A stretch of 64,000 bases of DNA from Vibrio sinaloensis (lineage in GTDB: Bacteria; Pseudomonadota; Gammaproteobacteria; Enterobacterales; Vibrionaceae): NCBI RefSeq assembly GCF_023195835.1, contig NZ_CP096199.1, positions 1,054,001-1,118,000 on the forward strand, given 5' to 3'. A model generated the notes under the pieces. It was not told the DNA's origin. It worked only from the letters and a program-made list of their open reading frames with translations, and ran no database searches. Below, in pieces: positions 37,513-47,397 of this stretch (positions are counted from its first letter, which is position 1; every line of letters starts with the position of its first letter). The translations under genes and the position numbers were made by a program.

Positions 37513-39789
37513 TTATAGAGACTCAGTGAAGGTACGGGCGATAACGTCTGCTTGCTGCTCTGCAGTTAGCGAGTTAAAGCGTACTGCATAACCAGAAACG
37601 CGGATGGTTAGCTGAGGGTATTTCTCAGGGTGCTTAACTGCGTCTTCTAGAGTATCGCGGTTAAGAACGTTCACGTTTAGGTGCTGACCACCTTCGATAC
37701 CTGCTTCGTGGTGGAAGTAACCATCCATTAGGCCAGCAAGGTTAGCACGTTGTGAACCTTCATCTTTACCTAGCGCGTTAGGCACGATAGAGAAGGTGTA
37801 AGAGATACCATCTTTCGCGTGAGCAAACGGCAGTTTACCGACAGACGTTAGAGATGCTACCGCACCTTTTTCATCACGACCGTGCATTGGGTTAGCACCT
37901 GGTGCAAATGGCGCACCTGCGCGACGACCGTCTGGCGTATTACCTGTCTTCTTACCGTATACCACGTTTGAAGTGATAGTCAGGATAGACTGAGTAGGAA
38001 CAGCATCACGGTAAGTCTTAAGCTTACGGATCTTGTTCATGAATACTTCAACAAGCTCACAAGCGATGTCATCAACACGAGCGTCATTGTTACCGAATTT
38101 AGGGTAGTCGCCTTCGATTTCGAAGTCGATAGCTACGCCATCTTCGTCACGGATTGGTTTAACTTTCGCGTGCTTGATTGCAGATAGAGAGTCAGCTGCG
38201 ATAGATAGACCAGCAATACCACAAGCCATTGTGCGGTAAACGTCACGATCGTGCAGTGCCATTAGTGCAGACTCGTAGCTGTACTTGTCGTGCATGAAGT
38301 GGATTGCGTTTAGTGCAGCAACGTACTGCTTAGCTAGCCAATCCATGAAGTGGTCTAGGCTGTTCCACACTTCGTCGAAGTCTAGAACTTCTGAAGTGAT
38401 CTTAGGCATTACTGGACCAACTTGCATTTTCAGCTTCTCGTCAACACCACCGTTGATTGCGTAAAGCATAGTTTTCGCAAGGTTAGCGCGAGCACCGAAG
38501 AACTGCATTTGCTTACCAACAACCATTGGAGATACACAACATGCGATTGCGTAGTCGTCAGAGTCCATGTCTGGACGCATTAGGTCGTCGTTTTCGTACT
38601 GGATAGAAGAAGTATCGATAGATACTTTCGCACAGAACTTCTTGAAACCTTCAGGGAGCTGCTCAGACCAAAGAACAGTGATGTTTGGCTCTGGAGAAGG
38701 ACCCATAGTGTATAGAGAGTTTAGGAAACGGAAGTTCGTACGAGTAACTAGCGTACGGCCGTCAAGACCCATACCACCCATAGATTCTGTTGCCCAGATA
38801 GGGTCGCCAGAGAATAGGTCATCGTATTCTGGAGTACGTAGGAAACGAACCATACGCAGCTTCATAACGAAGTGGTCAATCATTTCCTGAGCTTGTTCTT
38901 CAGTGATCTTACCTGCAGCGATATCACGCTCGATGAAGACATCTAGGAACGTAGAAGTACGGCCTAGAGACATTGCCGCGCCGTTTTGAGATTTAACAGC
39001 AGCTAGGTAACCGAAGTAAGTCCACTGAATCGCTTCTTGAGCGGTTTCTGCTGGACGAGAGATGTCACAACCGTATTTTTCGGCCATTACTTTCATTTGG
39101 CCAAGCGCACGGTGCTGCTCAGCGATCTCTTCGCGAAGCTGCATTGTCATTTGCAGGTCTTCACCGTTCTCAAACTTCTCTTGAAGAGAGGCGAATTGAG
39201 CCAGCTTGTCCTTCATTAGGAAGTCAATGCCGTATAGTGCTACGCGGCGGTAGTCACCGATGATACGACCACGACCGTAAGCATCTGGAAGACCAGTCAG
39301 TACGCCAGATTTACGACATTTTAGGATGTCTGGTGTGTAGATATCGAAAACGCCAGCGTTGTGCGTTTTGCGATACTCAGAGTAGATTTTTGAGATTGCT
39401 GGGTCTAACTCGCGGCCGTAAACTTTGCATGAACCTTCAACCATACGGATACCACCGTTAGGGATGATTGCACGCTTAAGAGGAGCATCAGTTTGTAGAC
39501 CAACGATAGTTTCTAGGTCTTTCTCGATGTAACCCGCGTCGTGAGCAGTGATGGTAGAAATCACTGAAGTATCAAAATCAACAGGTGCGTGAGTCGCGTT
39601 TTCCTGCTTGATACCTTCCATTACCTTAGCCCAAAGCTTGTTAGTCGCTTCAGTACCTTCAGAAACTAGGAAAGACTCGTCGCCTTCGTACGGAGTGTAG
39701 TTCTTCTGGATGAAGTCGCGAACGTTTACTTCGTTTTGCCAATCACCTGCAGCAAAACCTTCCCAAGCTTTAGCAAATTGCTCTGCCAT
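37513..39789 (-). CDS. pflB: Formate acetyltransferase (pyruvate formate-lyase)
   Basis: Glycyl-radical enzyme of 758 residues converting pyruvate and CoA to acetyl-CoA and formate without oxygen. The catalytic Cys pair is in [15 protein letters not shown] (about 416-419), and the radical Gly in RVSGYAVRF (about 733) near the C-terminus; both fit E. coli PflB closely. Codon use is strongly biased to a few codons, as expected for very high expression. The leader is about 300 bases after the DUF3360 terminator. It depends on pflA, 3 kb downstream, for activation. Confidence 0.98.
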   Translation of the reverse strand: MAEQFAKAWEGFAAGDWQNEVNVRDFIQKNYTPYEGDESFLVSEGTEATNKLWAKVMEGIKQENATHAPVDFDTSVISTITAHDAGYIEKDLETIVGLQTDAPLKRAIIPNGGIRMVEGSCKVYGRELDPAISKIYSEYRKTHNAGVFDIYTPDILKCRKSGVLTGLPDAYGRGRIIGDYRRVALYGIDFLMKDKLAQFASLQEKFENGEDLQMTMQLREEIAEQHRALGQMKVMAEKYGCDISRPAETAQEAIQWTYFGYLAAVKSQNGAAMSLGRTSTFLDVFIERDIAAGKITEEQAQEMIDHFVMKLRMVRFLRTPEYDDLFSGDPIWATESMGGMGLDGRTLVTRTNFRFLNSLYTMGPSPEPNITVLWSEQLPEGFKKFCAKVSIDTSSIQYENDDLMRPDMDSDDYAIACCVSPMVVGKQMQFFGARANLAKTMLYAINGGVDEKLKMQVGPVMPKITSEVLDFDEVWNSLDHFMDWLAKQYVAALNAIHFMHDKYSYESALMALHDRDVYRTMACGIAGLSIAADSLSAIKHAKVKPIRDEDGVAIDFEIEGDYPKFGNNDARVDDIACELVEVFMNKIRKLKTYRDAVPTQSILTITSNVVYGKKTGNTPDGRRAGAPFAPGANPMHGRDEKGAVASLTSVGKLPFAHAKDGISYTFSIVPNALGKDEGSQRANLAGLMDGYFHHEAGIEGGQHLNVNVLNRDTLEDAVKHPEKYPQLTIRVSGYAVRFNSLTAEQQADVIARTFTESL

Positions 39790-40010
39790 GACATACCTAC
39801 CTTTTTAGTAGAAAAAACACGTACCTAGTCAAACCGTTGAGCCAGTAAGACCCTCAACAAACCGTGAGGCGGTACACTCTTATGAATAACAATATGTATA
39901 GTCTTTAATTTCGATTATCGATAGTGAGAACAAACTATAAATATTGTCATTTTGTGTCATTGGGATGACTAACTTGGTAGCCAGAGTAATCTAAAATTTT
40001 TTTGCAAACC

Positions 40011-40024
40011 TTAAACTAAATCAA
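40011..40024. promoter_or_regulatory. FNR-like half-match upstream of pflB
   Basis: TTAAACTAAATCAA has one perfect FNR half (ATCAA) and a degenerate other half, 222 bases upstream of the pflB start. pflB is FNR-activated in E. coli. The remainder of the 328-base gap (39790-40117) holds a TATACAT minus-ten candidate near 39895 on the minus strand and no gene. Confidence 0.4.
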
Positions 40025-40072
40025 TAAATGACACGTTTACTAAAATTTTTTTAAGGTAACTGCCCAATACTA

Positions 40073-40107
40073 AAAAAAAGTTGAGAGCCAAAATTGGCTC
40101 TCAACTT
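40073..40107 (-). terminator. Intrinsic terminator after the DUF3360 gene
   Basis: Perfect 13-bp arms (40078-40090 and 40095-40107), AAAT loop, and on the minus strand a run of T. It lies ten bases past the stop, so pflB is transcribed separately. Confidence 0.93.
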
Positions 40108-40117
40108 CAGAAAAGCG

Positions 40118-41665
40118 TTATAGGAATGCTGGGATTCCGTATTGGCCTTCTAACATACCGACTGCAAGCATAGCGATCAAACAGATTGCTAGAACGCCAA
40201 CAGGGATAACAATTTTGTCGACGAACGATAGACGTGCAGCGCGCTCTTTGTCGCCGATTAGGCCATTGTTGTCCAATAGCATGGTTAGCGCCCACGCAAG
40301 TACAGGGTTAACAACCGCAGAGCCAAAGATACAGATACCTGCCGCTTGAGAATCTTTTGAGTCTTTCACCATCTGCATGCCGGCTTCGAGTAGTGGTAGA
40401 GATACACCAACGAGCAGTGCAACGCGCATAACTGGTGGCCATACTGCGATATCCATCGGGAAGCCAAGAACAGCGATGATCATCACTAGAAGACCTAGGA
40501 GGATAGCACCACCAGGAATAGGACGCTTCGCGATTGCTGCTGGGATCATGTACGTACCCCAAGATGAAGTGATGTTACCACCACCAACCGCAGTACCCAC
40601 CATTTGGCGAACTGAACACATGGTCATCGTATCATCGACGTCCATAAGTACTTTTTCAGTCTTCTTAGGGTAGTTCAGTTCTTGGAAGATACGGTGACCC
40701 AAGAAGTCAGGCGACCACATTGCTACTGCTAGGATGGCAAAGGGTAGAGATGCAATAAAGTGCTCAGCGTTTGGAAGACCGAGCATCCAACCTTGCTCTG
40801 TGCTGCCCCACCAGTAAACAGGGTTTAGGTTAGGAAGACCAGTTTCAGTAACGAATTTGATGTCGAAACCTGCACCTAGGACTAGTGCAATAACCAAACC
40901 TGTGAAAGCACAGACTGGAATGGCCAACCAACGTTTGTTTACCTTAGCTAAGAAAGCGTAAAGTGCGATCGTCACAGCAAGAACAATCAAACCGACATAA
41001 CCCATGCTGCCTGCGGCTACCGTGTCAGACTGTAGACCCACAGCCCAAGACTGGATTGAGTTGATTTGGCTCATGGTGCCGGTCAAACCGAGGAAGATTA
41101 ACAAGCCGCCCGCAGTACCTTGCGAGGTTAAGTTGACCAACTTAGAGCCACCTTTAAGGAAACTCAGTAGTAGACCGAACACACCGATGAGGATGGCCAA
41201 TGCAAGAGGGTGGGCACCAGCAAGAGCAATGGTACCGATAAGAGGGATCATTGGGCCGTGGTTACCGGCGAGGTTGGCTTTAGGGTTAATGAAGCCCGAT
41301 GCTAAAACACAGAAAAGGAGAGCAGGAATTAGCATTTCCACTCGAGCTACTTCAATAGCAAACTCTTTGCCTAGATTGACGTGGTCCCAAGCAGCAGTTA
41401 GGCCTTCAGCCCAAGACATCATGACCGCAGAATACATCGCGATGATGCCGATAGTACCGGCGAGTGCTGGAACTAAGTCTTCAAGCTCAAAACGGAAATC
41501 ACGACCTGGCAAGTTCAATCCGAAGCGACGTGGCTTCATGATTTGGAGTTCGTGGTCTAGGTAGTCTGAACGGTTTGCAAACTCAGAAGCTGGGCGATGA
41601 AGCTCTTTATAGCTCTTGTTTTCGATATCCGAATCAGAGTGCGGTTGTTTGACTGCGTCTGACAT
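40118..41665 (-). CDS. DUF3360 inner-membrane transporter-like protein
   Basis: Protein of 515 residues. About 60 charged N-terminal residues precede a dozen or more hydrophobic segments. SHORT motifs such as NLAGNHGPMIPLIGTIALAG and LTSQGTAGGLLIFLGLTG resemble the SulP/UraA anion and nucleobase transporter fold. DUF3360 proteins are mostly known from Vibrio and have no assigned substrate. The gene occupies the place upstream of pflB where enteric bacteria have the formate channel focA, and an FNR-type box lies 230 bases before its start. A role in moving a fermentation product or related anion is an inference from position only; it is not homologous to FocA. Confidence 0.8.
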   Translation of the reverse strand: MSDAVKQPHSDSDIENKSYKELHRPASEFANRSDYLDHELQIMKPRRFGLNLPGRDFRFELEDLVPALAGTIGIIAMYSAVMMSWAEGLTAAWDHVNLGKEFAIEVARVEMLIPALLFCVLASGFINPKANLAGNHGPMIPLIGTIALAGAHPLALAILIGVFGLLLSFLKGGSKLVNLTSQGTAGGLLIFLGLTGTMSQINSIQSWAVGLQSDTVAAGSMGYVGLIVLAVTIALYAFLAKVNKRWLAIPVCAFTGLVIALVLGAGFDIKFVTETGLPNLNPVYWWGSTEQGWMLGLPNAEHFIASLPFAILAVAMWSPDFLGHRIFQELNYPKKTEKVLMDVDDTMTMCSVRQMVGTAVGGGNITSSWGTYMIPAAIAKRPIPGGAILLGLLVMIIAVLGFPMDIAVWPPVMRVALLVGVSLPLLEAGMQMVKDSKDSQAAGICIFGSAVVNPVLAWALTMLLDNNGLIGDKERAARLSFVDKIVIPVGVLAICLIAMLAVGMLEGQYGIPAFL

Positions 41666-42346
41666 AGATTCCTCATATTCAAAATTGTTAATAATTCTTC
41701 AAAGAACGACCCGATTATTGTTTTGTGTCGGTCATCCACTAAAAACCTGATACAGCTTGCTGTAGTTGACTCTCGCTCTCTTCATGTAGCGCGCTAACTA
41801 TGTGCTAAAGCATAGAAGATTGAAAGACAAAAAGTGATGTTAATTGAGGCTTTTATCTTTTCGCCGAGTTTAACGTGCTAACCCTTATCAATGATTGATT
41901 TAGATCACTTTATGAAATGTTGTGAAAGAAAACTACACAACATTGCGTCATGAAGATTAACAAGTTGGTATTCGGTGAAACTAAATTTCACAATGTTCAT
42001 TAAAATAACAGATACCTACAGAGCCACGTTGACTTTGTGCTGTGAGTTAAACTGACAGGTTGCACTGAAGTTGCGTTAGATCTTGTTTTTATAAATTTGT
42101 TAACTATTGCTTGTTGTTGATAATTTGCCTTGTAAATGGTTTTATGCGTCAAACAAAGCTTTTTTAACTATTTGGTGCATTATTACTCATATAAAGTGGC
42201 TATATATTGCTGATTTATAGGTTAATAATTTGTTGCATGTTGGGCGGGGGAGTGCTAGTTTGTATCGAAATATGGGTGGAACCCAAAAACCAGTTGTTCG
42301 CTTTTGGCAAATCACTGGGAATAATAAAGACAGGGAGTAATAGCGC
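41666..42346. other. 681-base divergent intergenic region
   Basis: No open frame here has coding character. It must contain promoters for the DUF3360 gene (minus) and the amino-acid ABC operon (plus). It holds the FNR-type box at 41895-41908 and, at 42176-42189, TGCATTATTACTCA, which matches eight of ten conserved positions of an ArgR half-box. The length would accommodate a small RNA, but I recognise none. Confidence 0.5.
41895..41908. promoter_or_regulatory. FNR-type box upstream of the DUF3360 gene
   Basis: TTGATTTAGATCAC differs from TTGAT-N4-ATCAA at only the last base. It is about 230 bases upstream of the DUF3360 start and 440 bases upstream of the ABC operon; anaerobic control of the former is likelier. 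Confidence 0.6.
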
Positions 42347-43117
42347 ATGAAAGATGTACCAGCGCTGGACATAAAAGAACTGCACAAAACATTTGGACAA
42401 AATGAAGTTTTAAAGGGCATCTCGTTGGAAGCCCACAAAGGGGACGTAATATCGATTATCGGTTCTTCCGGTTCTGGTAAAAGTACTTTTCTTCGATGCA
42501 TCAACCTACTTGAAACGCCTACCGCCGGGGAAATTTGGGTCAATGGCGAATTGATTCAAATGAAAAACAACCGCCAGGGCGAGGCCGTTCCTGCCAATGA
42601 AAAACAGGTGCAACGCATTCGCTCACGCCTTGCAATGGTTTTCCAGGGCTTCAATCTCTGGTCGCACATGACCGTGTTGGAAAACGTCATAGAAGCGCCT
42701 GTCCACGTGTTGGGTGTACCCAAAGCTCAAGCCTTAGAAAATGCAGAAATGCTGCTTAAAAAAGTCGGCCTTTACGAGCGCAAAGACTACTACCCTGGTC
42801 ACCTTTCGGGTGGTCAGCAGCAACGCGCCGCCATTGCTCGAGCGTTAGCGGTTGACCCAGAAGTCATGCTATTTGATGAACCAACATCCGCACTTGACCC
42901 TGAGCTTGTTGGTGAAGTTCTGGGGGTTATGCGTGATTTGGCCGAAGAGGGCCGAACCATGCTTGTGGTGACGCATGAAATGGCGTTTGCCCGCGACGTA
43001 TCGAATCACGTTATGTTCTTGCATCAAGGATTGGTGGAAGAGCAAGGAAACCCAGCTAAACTGTTCACTAACCCTGACTCTGAGCGTTTACAGCAGTTTA
43101 TCTCTTCAATTTACTAA
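42347..43117 (+). CDS. Polar/basic amino-acid ABC transporter ATPase (HisP/ArtP-like)
   Basis: ABC ATPase of 256 residues. Walker A GSSGSGKST (39-47), Q-loop VFQGFNLWSHM, signature LSGGQQQR, Walker B VMLFDEPTSALDPE. FNLWSHMTVLENVIEAP is characteristic of the HisP/ArtP branch that serves arginine, lysine, ornithine or histidine. It heads a four-gene importer with binding protein and two permeases. Gene-specific substrate cannot be fixed from the ATPase; an ArgR-like half-box upstream suggests arginine. The ATP-ase comes first, as in the E. coli art operon. Confidence 0.93.
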   Translation: MKDVPALDIKELHKTFGQNEVLKGISLEAHKGDVISIIGSSGSGKSTFLRCINLLETPTAGEIWVNGELIQMKNNRQGEAVPANEKQVQRIRSRLAMVFQGFNLWSHMTVLENVIEAPVHVLGVPKAQALENAEMLLKKVGLYERKDYYPGHLSGGQQQRAAIARALAVDPEVMLFDEPTSALDPELVGEVLGVMRDLAEEGRTMLVVTHEMAFARDVSNHVMFLHQGLVEEQGNPAKLFTNPDSERLQQFISSIY

Positions 43118-43186
43118 TCGCCGCTGCGCGGCAAACACAACAAACAAAGCAATCACAAAAATAATCTCAATCACAGGAGTATGGAA

Positions 43187-43957
43187 ATGAAAAAGTGGTT
43201 ATTAGCAGCAACTCTAGCAGCGACAGCTGTATCGGGTATGGCCCAAGCGAAAGAATGGAAAACGGTTCGCTTCGGTATTGAGGGTGCCTACCCTCCGTTT
43301 AGCTGGACTGAAGCAGATGGCTCTCTAAAAGGCTTTGATGTGGACATGGCTAACGCTTTGTGTCAGGAAATGAAAGTTGAATGTAAGATTGTTCCTCAAG
43401 ATTGGGACGGCATCATTCCTTCACTACTTGCACGTAAGTACGATGCAATCATCGCAGCAATGTCTATCACTGAAGAGCGCAAGAAAAAAGTCGACTTCAC
43501 TGGTAAGTACGCGCAAATCCCTAACAAATTCATCGCTAAAAAAGGCGCTGGCCTTGATTTTGACAACCTAGACGGTCAAAAAATTGCGGTTCAACGTGCA
43601 ACAACACACGACAAATACCTGACTGATAACTACGGCGATAAAGTAGAAATCGTTCGTTACGGCTCTTTCGATGAAGCTTACCTAGATCTTGCAAACGGCC
43701 GTGTCGTTGCGGTACTTGGTGATGCATCAGCGCTTGAAGAAGGTGTGCTAAACAAAGCAGGCGGTGACGCTTATGAGTTTGTTGGTCCTGCACTGATGGA
43801 TCCTAAATGGTTTGGCGAAGGTATGGGTATTGCTGTACGTAAGCAAGACAAAGACCTAACTCAAAAGCTAGATGCAGCTATCGTTTCTCTACGTGAGAAA
43901 GGTATCTACCAAGAAATCGCTGCGAAATACTTTAAATACGACGTTTACGGTCAGTAA
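43187..43957 (+). CDS. Periplasmic amino-acid binding protein of the ABC importer
   Basis: Solute-binding protein of 256 residues, SBP family 3. The signal peptide MKKWLLAATLAATAVSGMAQA is followed by the ligand-site signature VRFGIEGAYPPFSW and GFDVDMANAL, then DWDGIIPSLLARKYDAIIAAM with Asp and Arg positions typical of HisJ/LAO/ArtJ proteins that bind basic amino acids. The start at 43187 has AGGAG seven bases before it; an in-frame ATG at 43181 is too close. Codon use is biased for high expression. A long hairpin follows the stop. Confidence 0.93.
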   Translation: MKKWLLAATLAATAVSGMAQAKEWKTVRFGIEGAYPPFSWTEADGSLKGFDVDMANALCQEMKVECKIVPQDWDGIIPSLLARKYDAIIAAMSITEERKKKVDFTGKYAQIPNKFIAKKGAGLDFDNLDGQKIAVQRATTHDKYLTDNYGDKVEIVRYGSFDEAYLDLANGRVVAVLGDASALEEGVLNKAGGDAYEFVGPALMDPKWFGEGMGIAVRKQDKDLTQKLDAAIVSLREKGIYQEIAAKYFKYDVYGQ

Positions 43958-43968
43958 ACGCTGTTAAG

Positions 43969-44010
43969 CGGCCGTTGGTTCTTGTTCCTTGGAGTAGAAG
44001 CCAACGGCCG
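43969..44010 (+). other. Stem-loop between binding-protein and permease genes
   Basis: Perfect arms CGGCCGTTGG (43969-43978) and CCAACGGCCG (44001-44010) enclose 22 bases; AGTTTTAT follows. Such stems after binding-protein genes stabilise the upstream message or cause partial termination, keeping binding protein in excess over permeases. Confidence 0.7.
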
Positions 44011-44044
44011 AGTTTTATAAAGTTTAGGGATCAGGAACTTACCT

Positions 44045-44785
44045 ATGCTGGATCTACAAGGATATGAAGCCTCGATATTAAAAGGGGCAGTAGTGACCAT
44101 TGAAGTTGCCCTGTTGTCGTTAATTCTGGCAATGATTCTGGGCATGCTGGGCGCACTTGCAAAAATGGCCCCTTATCGCTGGGCTCGCGCGATTGCGACA
44201 CTTTACACCACGGTAATTCGTGGTATTCCCGACCTAGTCCTTATGATGCTGATTTTCTTCGGCGGACAAATTCTTCTCAACAACAGTTTATATGCGATCA
44301 ATGAGAGTCTAAATGAGTGGTTCGCTTCAAGCGATCCTAATCACGAGTGGACATCGTACCTACCTGACTACATTGATGTCAGTCCATTTATCGCTGGCGT
44401 GTTGACGATTGGCTTTATTTTCGGTGCCTACATGGCTGAAACGTTCCGCGGTGCCATTATGGCAGTGGACAAAGGGGAGCTAGAGGCCGCGAAAGCGTAT
44501 GGTATGAGTTCTGTGCTGGCGTTTCGACGCATTCTGTTGCCACAAATGATTCGACATGCATTGCCAGGGTTTGGTAACAACTGGTTAGTTTTGCTTAAAA
44601 CCACCGCGCTGGTCTCTATTATTGGTTTAGAAGACATGGTGCGTATGAGCTCTCTAGCGGCTGGCTCAACAAAAATGCCGTTCACCTTCTACATGGCTGT
44701 CGCGATTATTTTCCTATTCTTTACCAGCGTTTCCACCGGGTTTTTGAAGATGGTCGAGCGCAAATTCAGTATTCACGCGAGGTAA
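44045..44785 (+). CDS. Amino-acid ABC transporter permease (HisQ/ArtQ-like)
   Basis: Permease of 246 residues with five or six helices. The coupling motif EAAKAYGMSSVLAFRRILLP (EAA loop that docks the ATPase) and TTLYTTVIRGIPDLVLMML are typical of the polar amino-acid family. It pairs with the next gene, four bases downstream, to form the heterodimeric channel. The segment YLPDYIDVSPFIAGVLTIGF includes a periplasmic loop longer than in E. coli HisQ. No strong promoter signal lies before it; it is expressed with the ATPase and binding protein past the hairpin. Confidence 0.93.
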   Translation: MLDLQGYEASILKGAVVTIEVALLSLILAMILGMLGALAKMAPYRWARAIATLYTTVIRGIPDLVLMMLIFFGGQILLNNSLYAINESLNEWFASSDPNHEWTSYLPDYIDVSPFIAGVLTIGFIFGAYMAETFRGAIMAVDKGELEAAKAYGMSSVLAFRRILLPQMIRHALPGFGNNWLVLLKTTALVSIIGLEDMVRMSSLAAGSTKMPFTFYMAVAIIFLFFTSVSTGFLKMVERKFSIHAR

Positions 44786-44789
44786 TAGA

Positions 44790-45467
44790 ATGGACTTTTC
44801 GTTAATTATTGAAAGCTTCCCTATCTATCTAGACGGCTTATGGACCACAGTTTGGTTGGTATCACTGGCGTTGGTTATCGGCCTGTTTGTTGCCATTCCG
44901 CTGGGGATTGCTCGCAATAGCCACAACTACCTAATCAATGGGCCAAGCTGGGCATTTATTTACTTTTTCCGTGGTACGCCACTTCTGGTGCAGCTTTACC
45001 TGATTTACTACGGCATGGACCAGTTTTTTCCGGTTAAAGATACATTGTGGGAGCACGCGTGGTTTTGTGCGCTGGTAGCCTTTGTACTCAATACGGCGGC
45101 GTACACTGCAGAAATCATTCGCGGTGCGATCAACGGTTTGCCAAAAGGTGAAGTGGAAGCAGCCAAAGCGTATGGAATGAGTACTTTCAAGACTTATCGA
45201 CGTGTGATTTTACCAAGTGCTTTGCGCCGTGCATTGCCTGCCTACAGTAACGAAGTGATCTTTATGCTTCACGGCAGCGCGGTGGCGGGTATTGTGACTA
45301 TTGTCGACTTAACGGGTGCCGCCCGCTTGGTTAACTCGCGTTACTATGCACCGTTTGAATCCTTCTTAACCGCAGGCTTATTCTACATGGCACTGACTTT
45401 CGTCATACTGATGTGCTTTAAAGCGGCAGAGAAGCGCTTCCTCGCTTACCTAAGACCACTTAGCTAA
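44790..45467 (+). CDS. Amino-acid ABC transporter permease (HisM/ArtM-like)
   Basis: Permease of 225 residues, five helices, with the EAA motif EAAKAYGMSTFKTYRRVILP and FFRGTPLLVQLYLIYYGMDQ, the latter characteristic of HisM/ArtM. SNEVIFMLHGSAVAGIVTIVDLTGAARL also fits this branch. It begins four bases past the previous stop. A terminator closes the operon 18 bases after its stop. Together the four genes make a complete periplasmic importer, most likely for a basic amino acid. Confidence 0.93.
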   Translation: MDFSLIIESFPIYLDGLWTTVWLVSLALVIGLFVAIPLGIARNSHNYLINGPSWAFIYFFRGTPLLVQLYLIYYGMDQFFPVKDTLWEHAWFCALVAFVLNTAAYTAEIIRGAINGLPKGEVEAAKAYGMSTFKTYRRVILPSALRRALPAYSNEVIFMLHGSAVAGIVTIVDLTGAARLVNSRYYAPFESFLTAGLFYMALTFVILMCFKAAEKRFLAYLRPLS

Positions 45468-45484
45468 CAAACGAGCAAACAATC

Positions 45485-45512
45485 AAAAGGCTTCCATGTG
45501 GAAGCCTTTTTT
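45485..45512. terminator. Terminator between the ABC operon and ybjL
   Basis: Arms AAAAGGCTTCC (45485-45495) and GGAAGCCTTTT (45500-45510) with ATGT loop; T run continues to 45512. Convergent genes on both sides can use it. Confidence 0.93.
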
Positions 45513-45518
45513 GTGTGG

Positions 45519-47201
45519 TTAACTCAGAATGATGAGTATGGTGCCCGCTAAGGTCATCAGTATGTTGGCTATCGCATAGGTACCCGCATAGCCAAGAGCG
45601 GGAATCGTTGATTTCGCGTAGTCATTGACGATGTCCATTGCAGGGGCGCAGGTACGGGCCCCAATGATGGCGCCAAACAGCAGCGCACGGTTCATTTTTA
45701 GCAAGTAAGCGCCCACCAGGTAAGCGATGACCACGGGGACGACACTGACTAAAAACGCTAAACCAATCACCTGCGGGCCGACTTGCGACAGATGCTCAAA
45801 CATTTTCCCGCCGGCACTGAGGCCAATCCCGACCATGAAGAACATCAAGCCCAGATCTTTCACCATGTTTAATGCGCCTTGCGGTACGTAACCAAAGGTC
45901 GGATGGTTGGCTCGCAAAAAGCCTAGCGTGATACCAGACAGCAGCAAACCAACCGCATTACCCAGTCCAAACGATACCTGACCAAAGGTCATGGTGATTA
46001 AACCAAACAGAATGCCAAGAATAAAAAAGCTGCAAAATGCCAGTAAATCAGCCATTTGGCTATGAATCGAAATAAAGCCGATTTTCTCAGCTAAACCATG
46101 GACGCGGCTTTTCTCTCCGCTCACCTGCAGCACATCACCCTTAGCCAGAACAATATCGAGATCCATCGGCATCTCGATTTGAGCACGGACGACTCGGTTA
46201 AGAAAACAGCCATACTCCGACAGATTCAGCTCGGACAGGCGTTTACCGGCAATCGAGTCATTTTTTACTACGATTTCTTCCTCTGCGATCCGCAAATCGA
46301 GTAGGTTACGGTCAAACACTTCTTTCCCGTTGCGAAAGCTTGGATCGAGTCGAGCATGGCTATCTGGAAATCCCACCAACGCAATCTCGTCGCCTTCTTG
46401 CAAAATGGCGTCGCCGTCAGGATGCGCTAAGATCCCATTGCGTCGAATGCGTTCAATATAACAACCGGTTTGACGATAGATGCCTAGTTCACGAAGGTTT
46501 TTGCCATCGGTCCAGTTGATCAGTTCTTGGCCGACTCGATAAGCGCGGATAATAGGCAAATACACCTTACGCTGCCCCGAGCTACCGATCCCGCGCTCTT
46601 GGGCGATTTGCTGCGCTGAGTCCGATAGATTTTGCTTTTGCAGTTTTGGCAGTAGCTTAGCAAACATGATCATGCTGATAAGACCGATAAGGTAGGCCAT
46701 CGCATAGCCAACCGACAGGTTTTCAATCACCTGGCTAAATTCCATATTACGTGGAATGGTTGCGAGCCCTGAGTTCAAAGCATCTTGAGCACCAACTAAC
46801 ACCGGCGTTGAGGTCAATGCTCCCGCCATCATACCCGCGGATAAACCAAAGCCCAGACCTAAGTGATGGGAGGCAACATAGGTGATGGAGAGTGCTGTGA
46901 TGAGCACCACCATGCTCAAAATGAAGTAGTGCTTACCATCTCGGAAGAAGATACCAAAGAAGTTTGGGCCTGCCTCTATACCGACACAGTAAATAAACAG
47001 CATAAATCCAATGGTGAGTGCGTCGGCGTTAAAGGTGAAGCCGAGATGGCCCATGATTAACGAGGTAATTAATACACCGATTGAATTACCGAGTTGCAGG
47101 CTACCGAAGCGGATTTTGCCAATCGCTAGTCCGATAGCGAGGACAACAAATATAAGTAGGATAGGGTTTTGTTCTAGCAATAGTACGACGTCAATGTTCA
47201 C
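45519..47201 (-). CDS. ybjL: YbjL-family AspT-type transporter
   Basis: Membrane protein of 560 residues, closely similar to E. coli YbjL throughout. Two bundles of about five hydrophobic segments flank a central cytoplasmic region with two TrkA-C domains (about 200-370: [20 protein letters not shown] and [20 protein letters not shown]). The second bundle carries the conserved [18 protein letters not shown]. AspT relatives exchange aspartate and alanine; substrate of YbjL is not established. grxA lies 200 bases upstream on the same strand, as E. coli has ybjL near grxA, though a terminator separates them here. Confidence 0.92.
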   Translation of the reverse strand: MNIDVVLLLEQNPILLIFVVLAIGLAIGKIRFGSLQLGNSIGVLITSLIMGHLGFTFNADALTIGFMLFIYCVGIEAGPNFFGIFFRDGKHYFILSMVVLITALSITYVASHHLGLGFGLSAGMMAGALTSTPVLVGAQDALNSGLATIPRNMEFSQVIENLSVGYAMAYLIGLISMIMFAKLLPKLQKQNLSDSAQQIAQERGIGSSGQRKVYLPIIRAYRVGQELINWTDGKNLRELGIYRQTGCYIERIRRNGILAHPDGDAILQEGDEIALVGFPDSHARLDPSFRNGKEVFDRNLLDLRIAEEEIVVKNDSIAGKRLSELNLSEYGCFLNRVVRAQIEMPMDLDIVLAKGDVLQVSGEKSRVHGLAEKIGFISIHSQMADLLAFCSFFILGILFGLITMTFGQVSFGLGNAVGLLLSGITLGFLRANHPTFGYVPQGALNMVKDLGLMFFMVGIGLSAGGKMFEHLSQVGPQVIGLAFLVSVVPVVIAYLVGAYLLKMNRALLFGAIIGARTCAPAMDIVNDYAKSTIPALGYAGTYAIANILMTLAGTILIILS

Positions 47202-47354
47202 GGGCGATTCTTGTGTGGCTGCCGAGCGGAGTATGGTTGCGCGAATTGTAGCTGAATGAGGCTAAAAATTAAGTGAAATATTTTATATTTTACCATTAGT
47301 TTACCGACAAGTAGCTCAGCTAGACGCGACGGCGATAGATTGAGTCGCAGATAC

Positions 47355-47380
47355 TAAAAAGCCGCGATAGACGCGGCTTT
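47355..47380 (-). terminator. Intrinsic terminator after grxA
   Basis: Arms AAAGCCGCG (47358-47366) and CGCGGCTTT (47372-47380). On the minus strand TTTTT follows the stem; it lies 18 bases past the grxA stop. Confidence 0.88.
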
Positions 47381-47397
47381 AAAAGAAAGGGGGGTAA

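Noticed and set aside
41004..41564. 186-codon plus-strand open frame opposite the DUF3360 gene
   Set aside because: Pro/Arg/Ser-rich composition typical of an antisense frame to a hydrophobic protein; no start signals.
40118..41665. Formate channel focA upstream of pflB
   Set aside because: Length (515 residues), helix number and motifs do not fit the FNT family of about 280 residues; DUF3360 fits.
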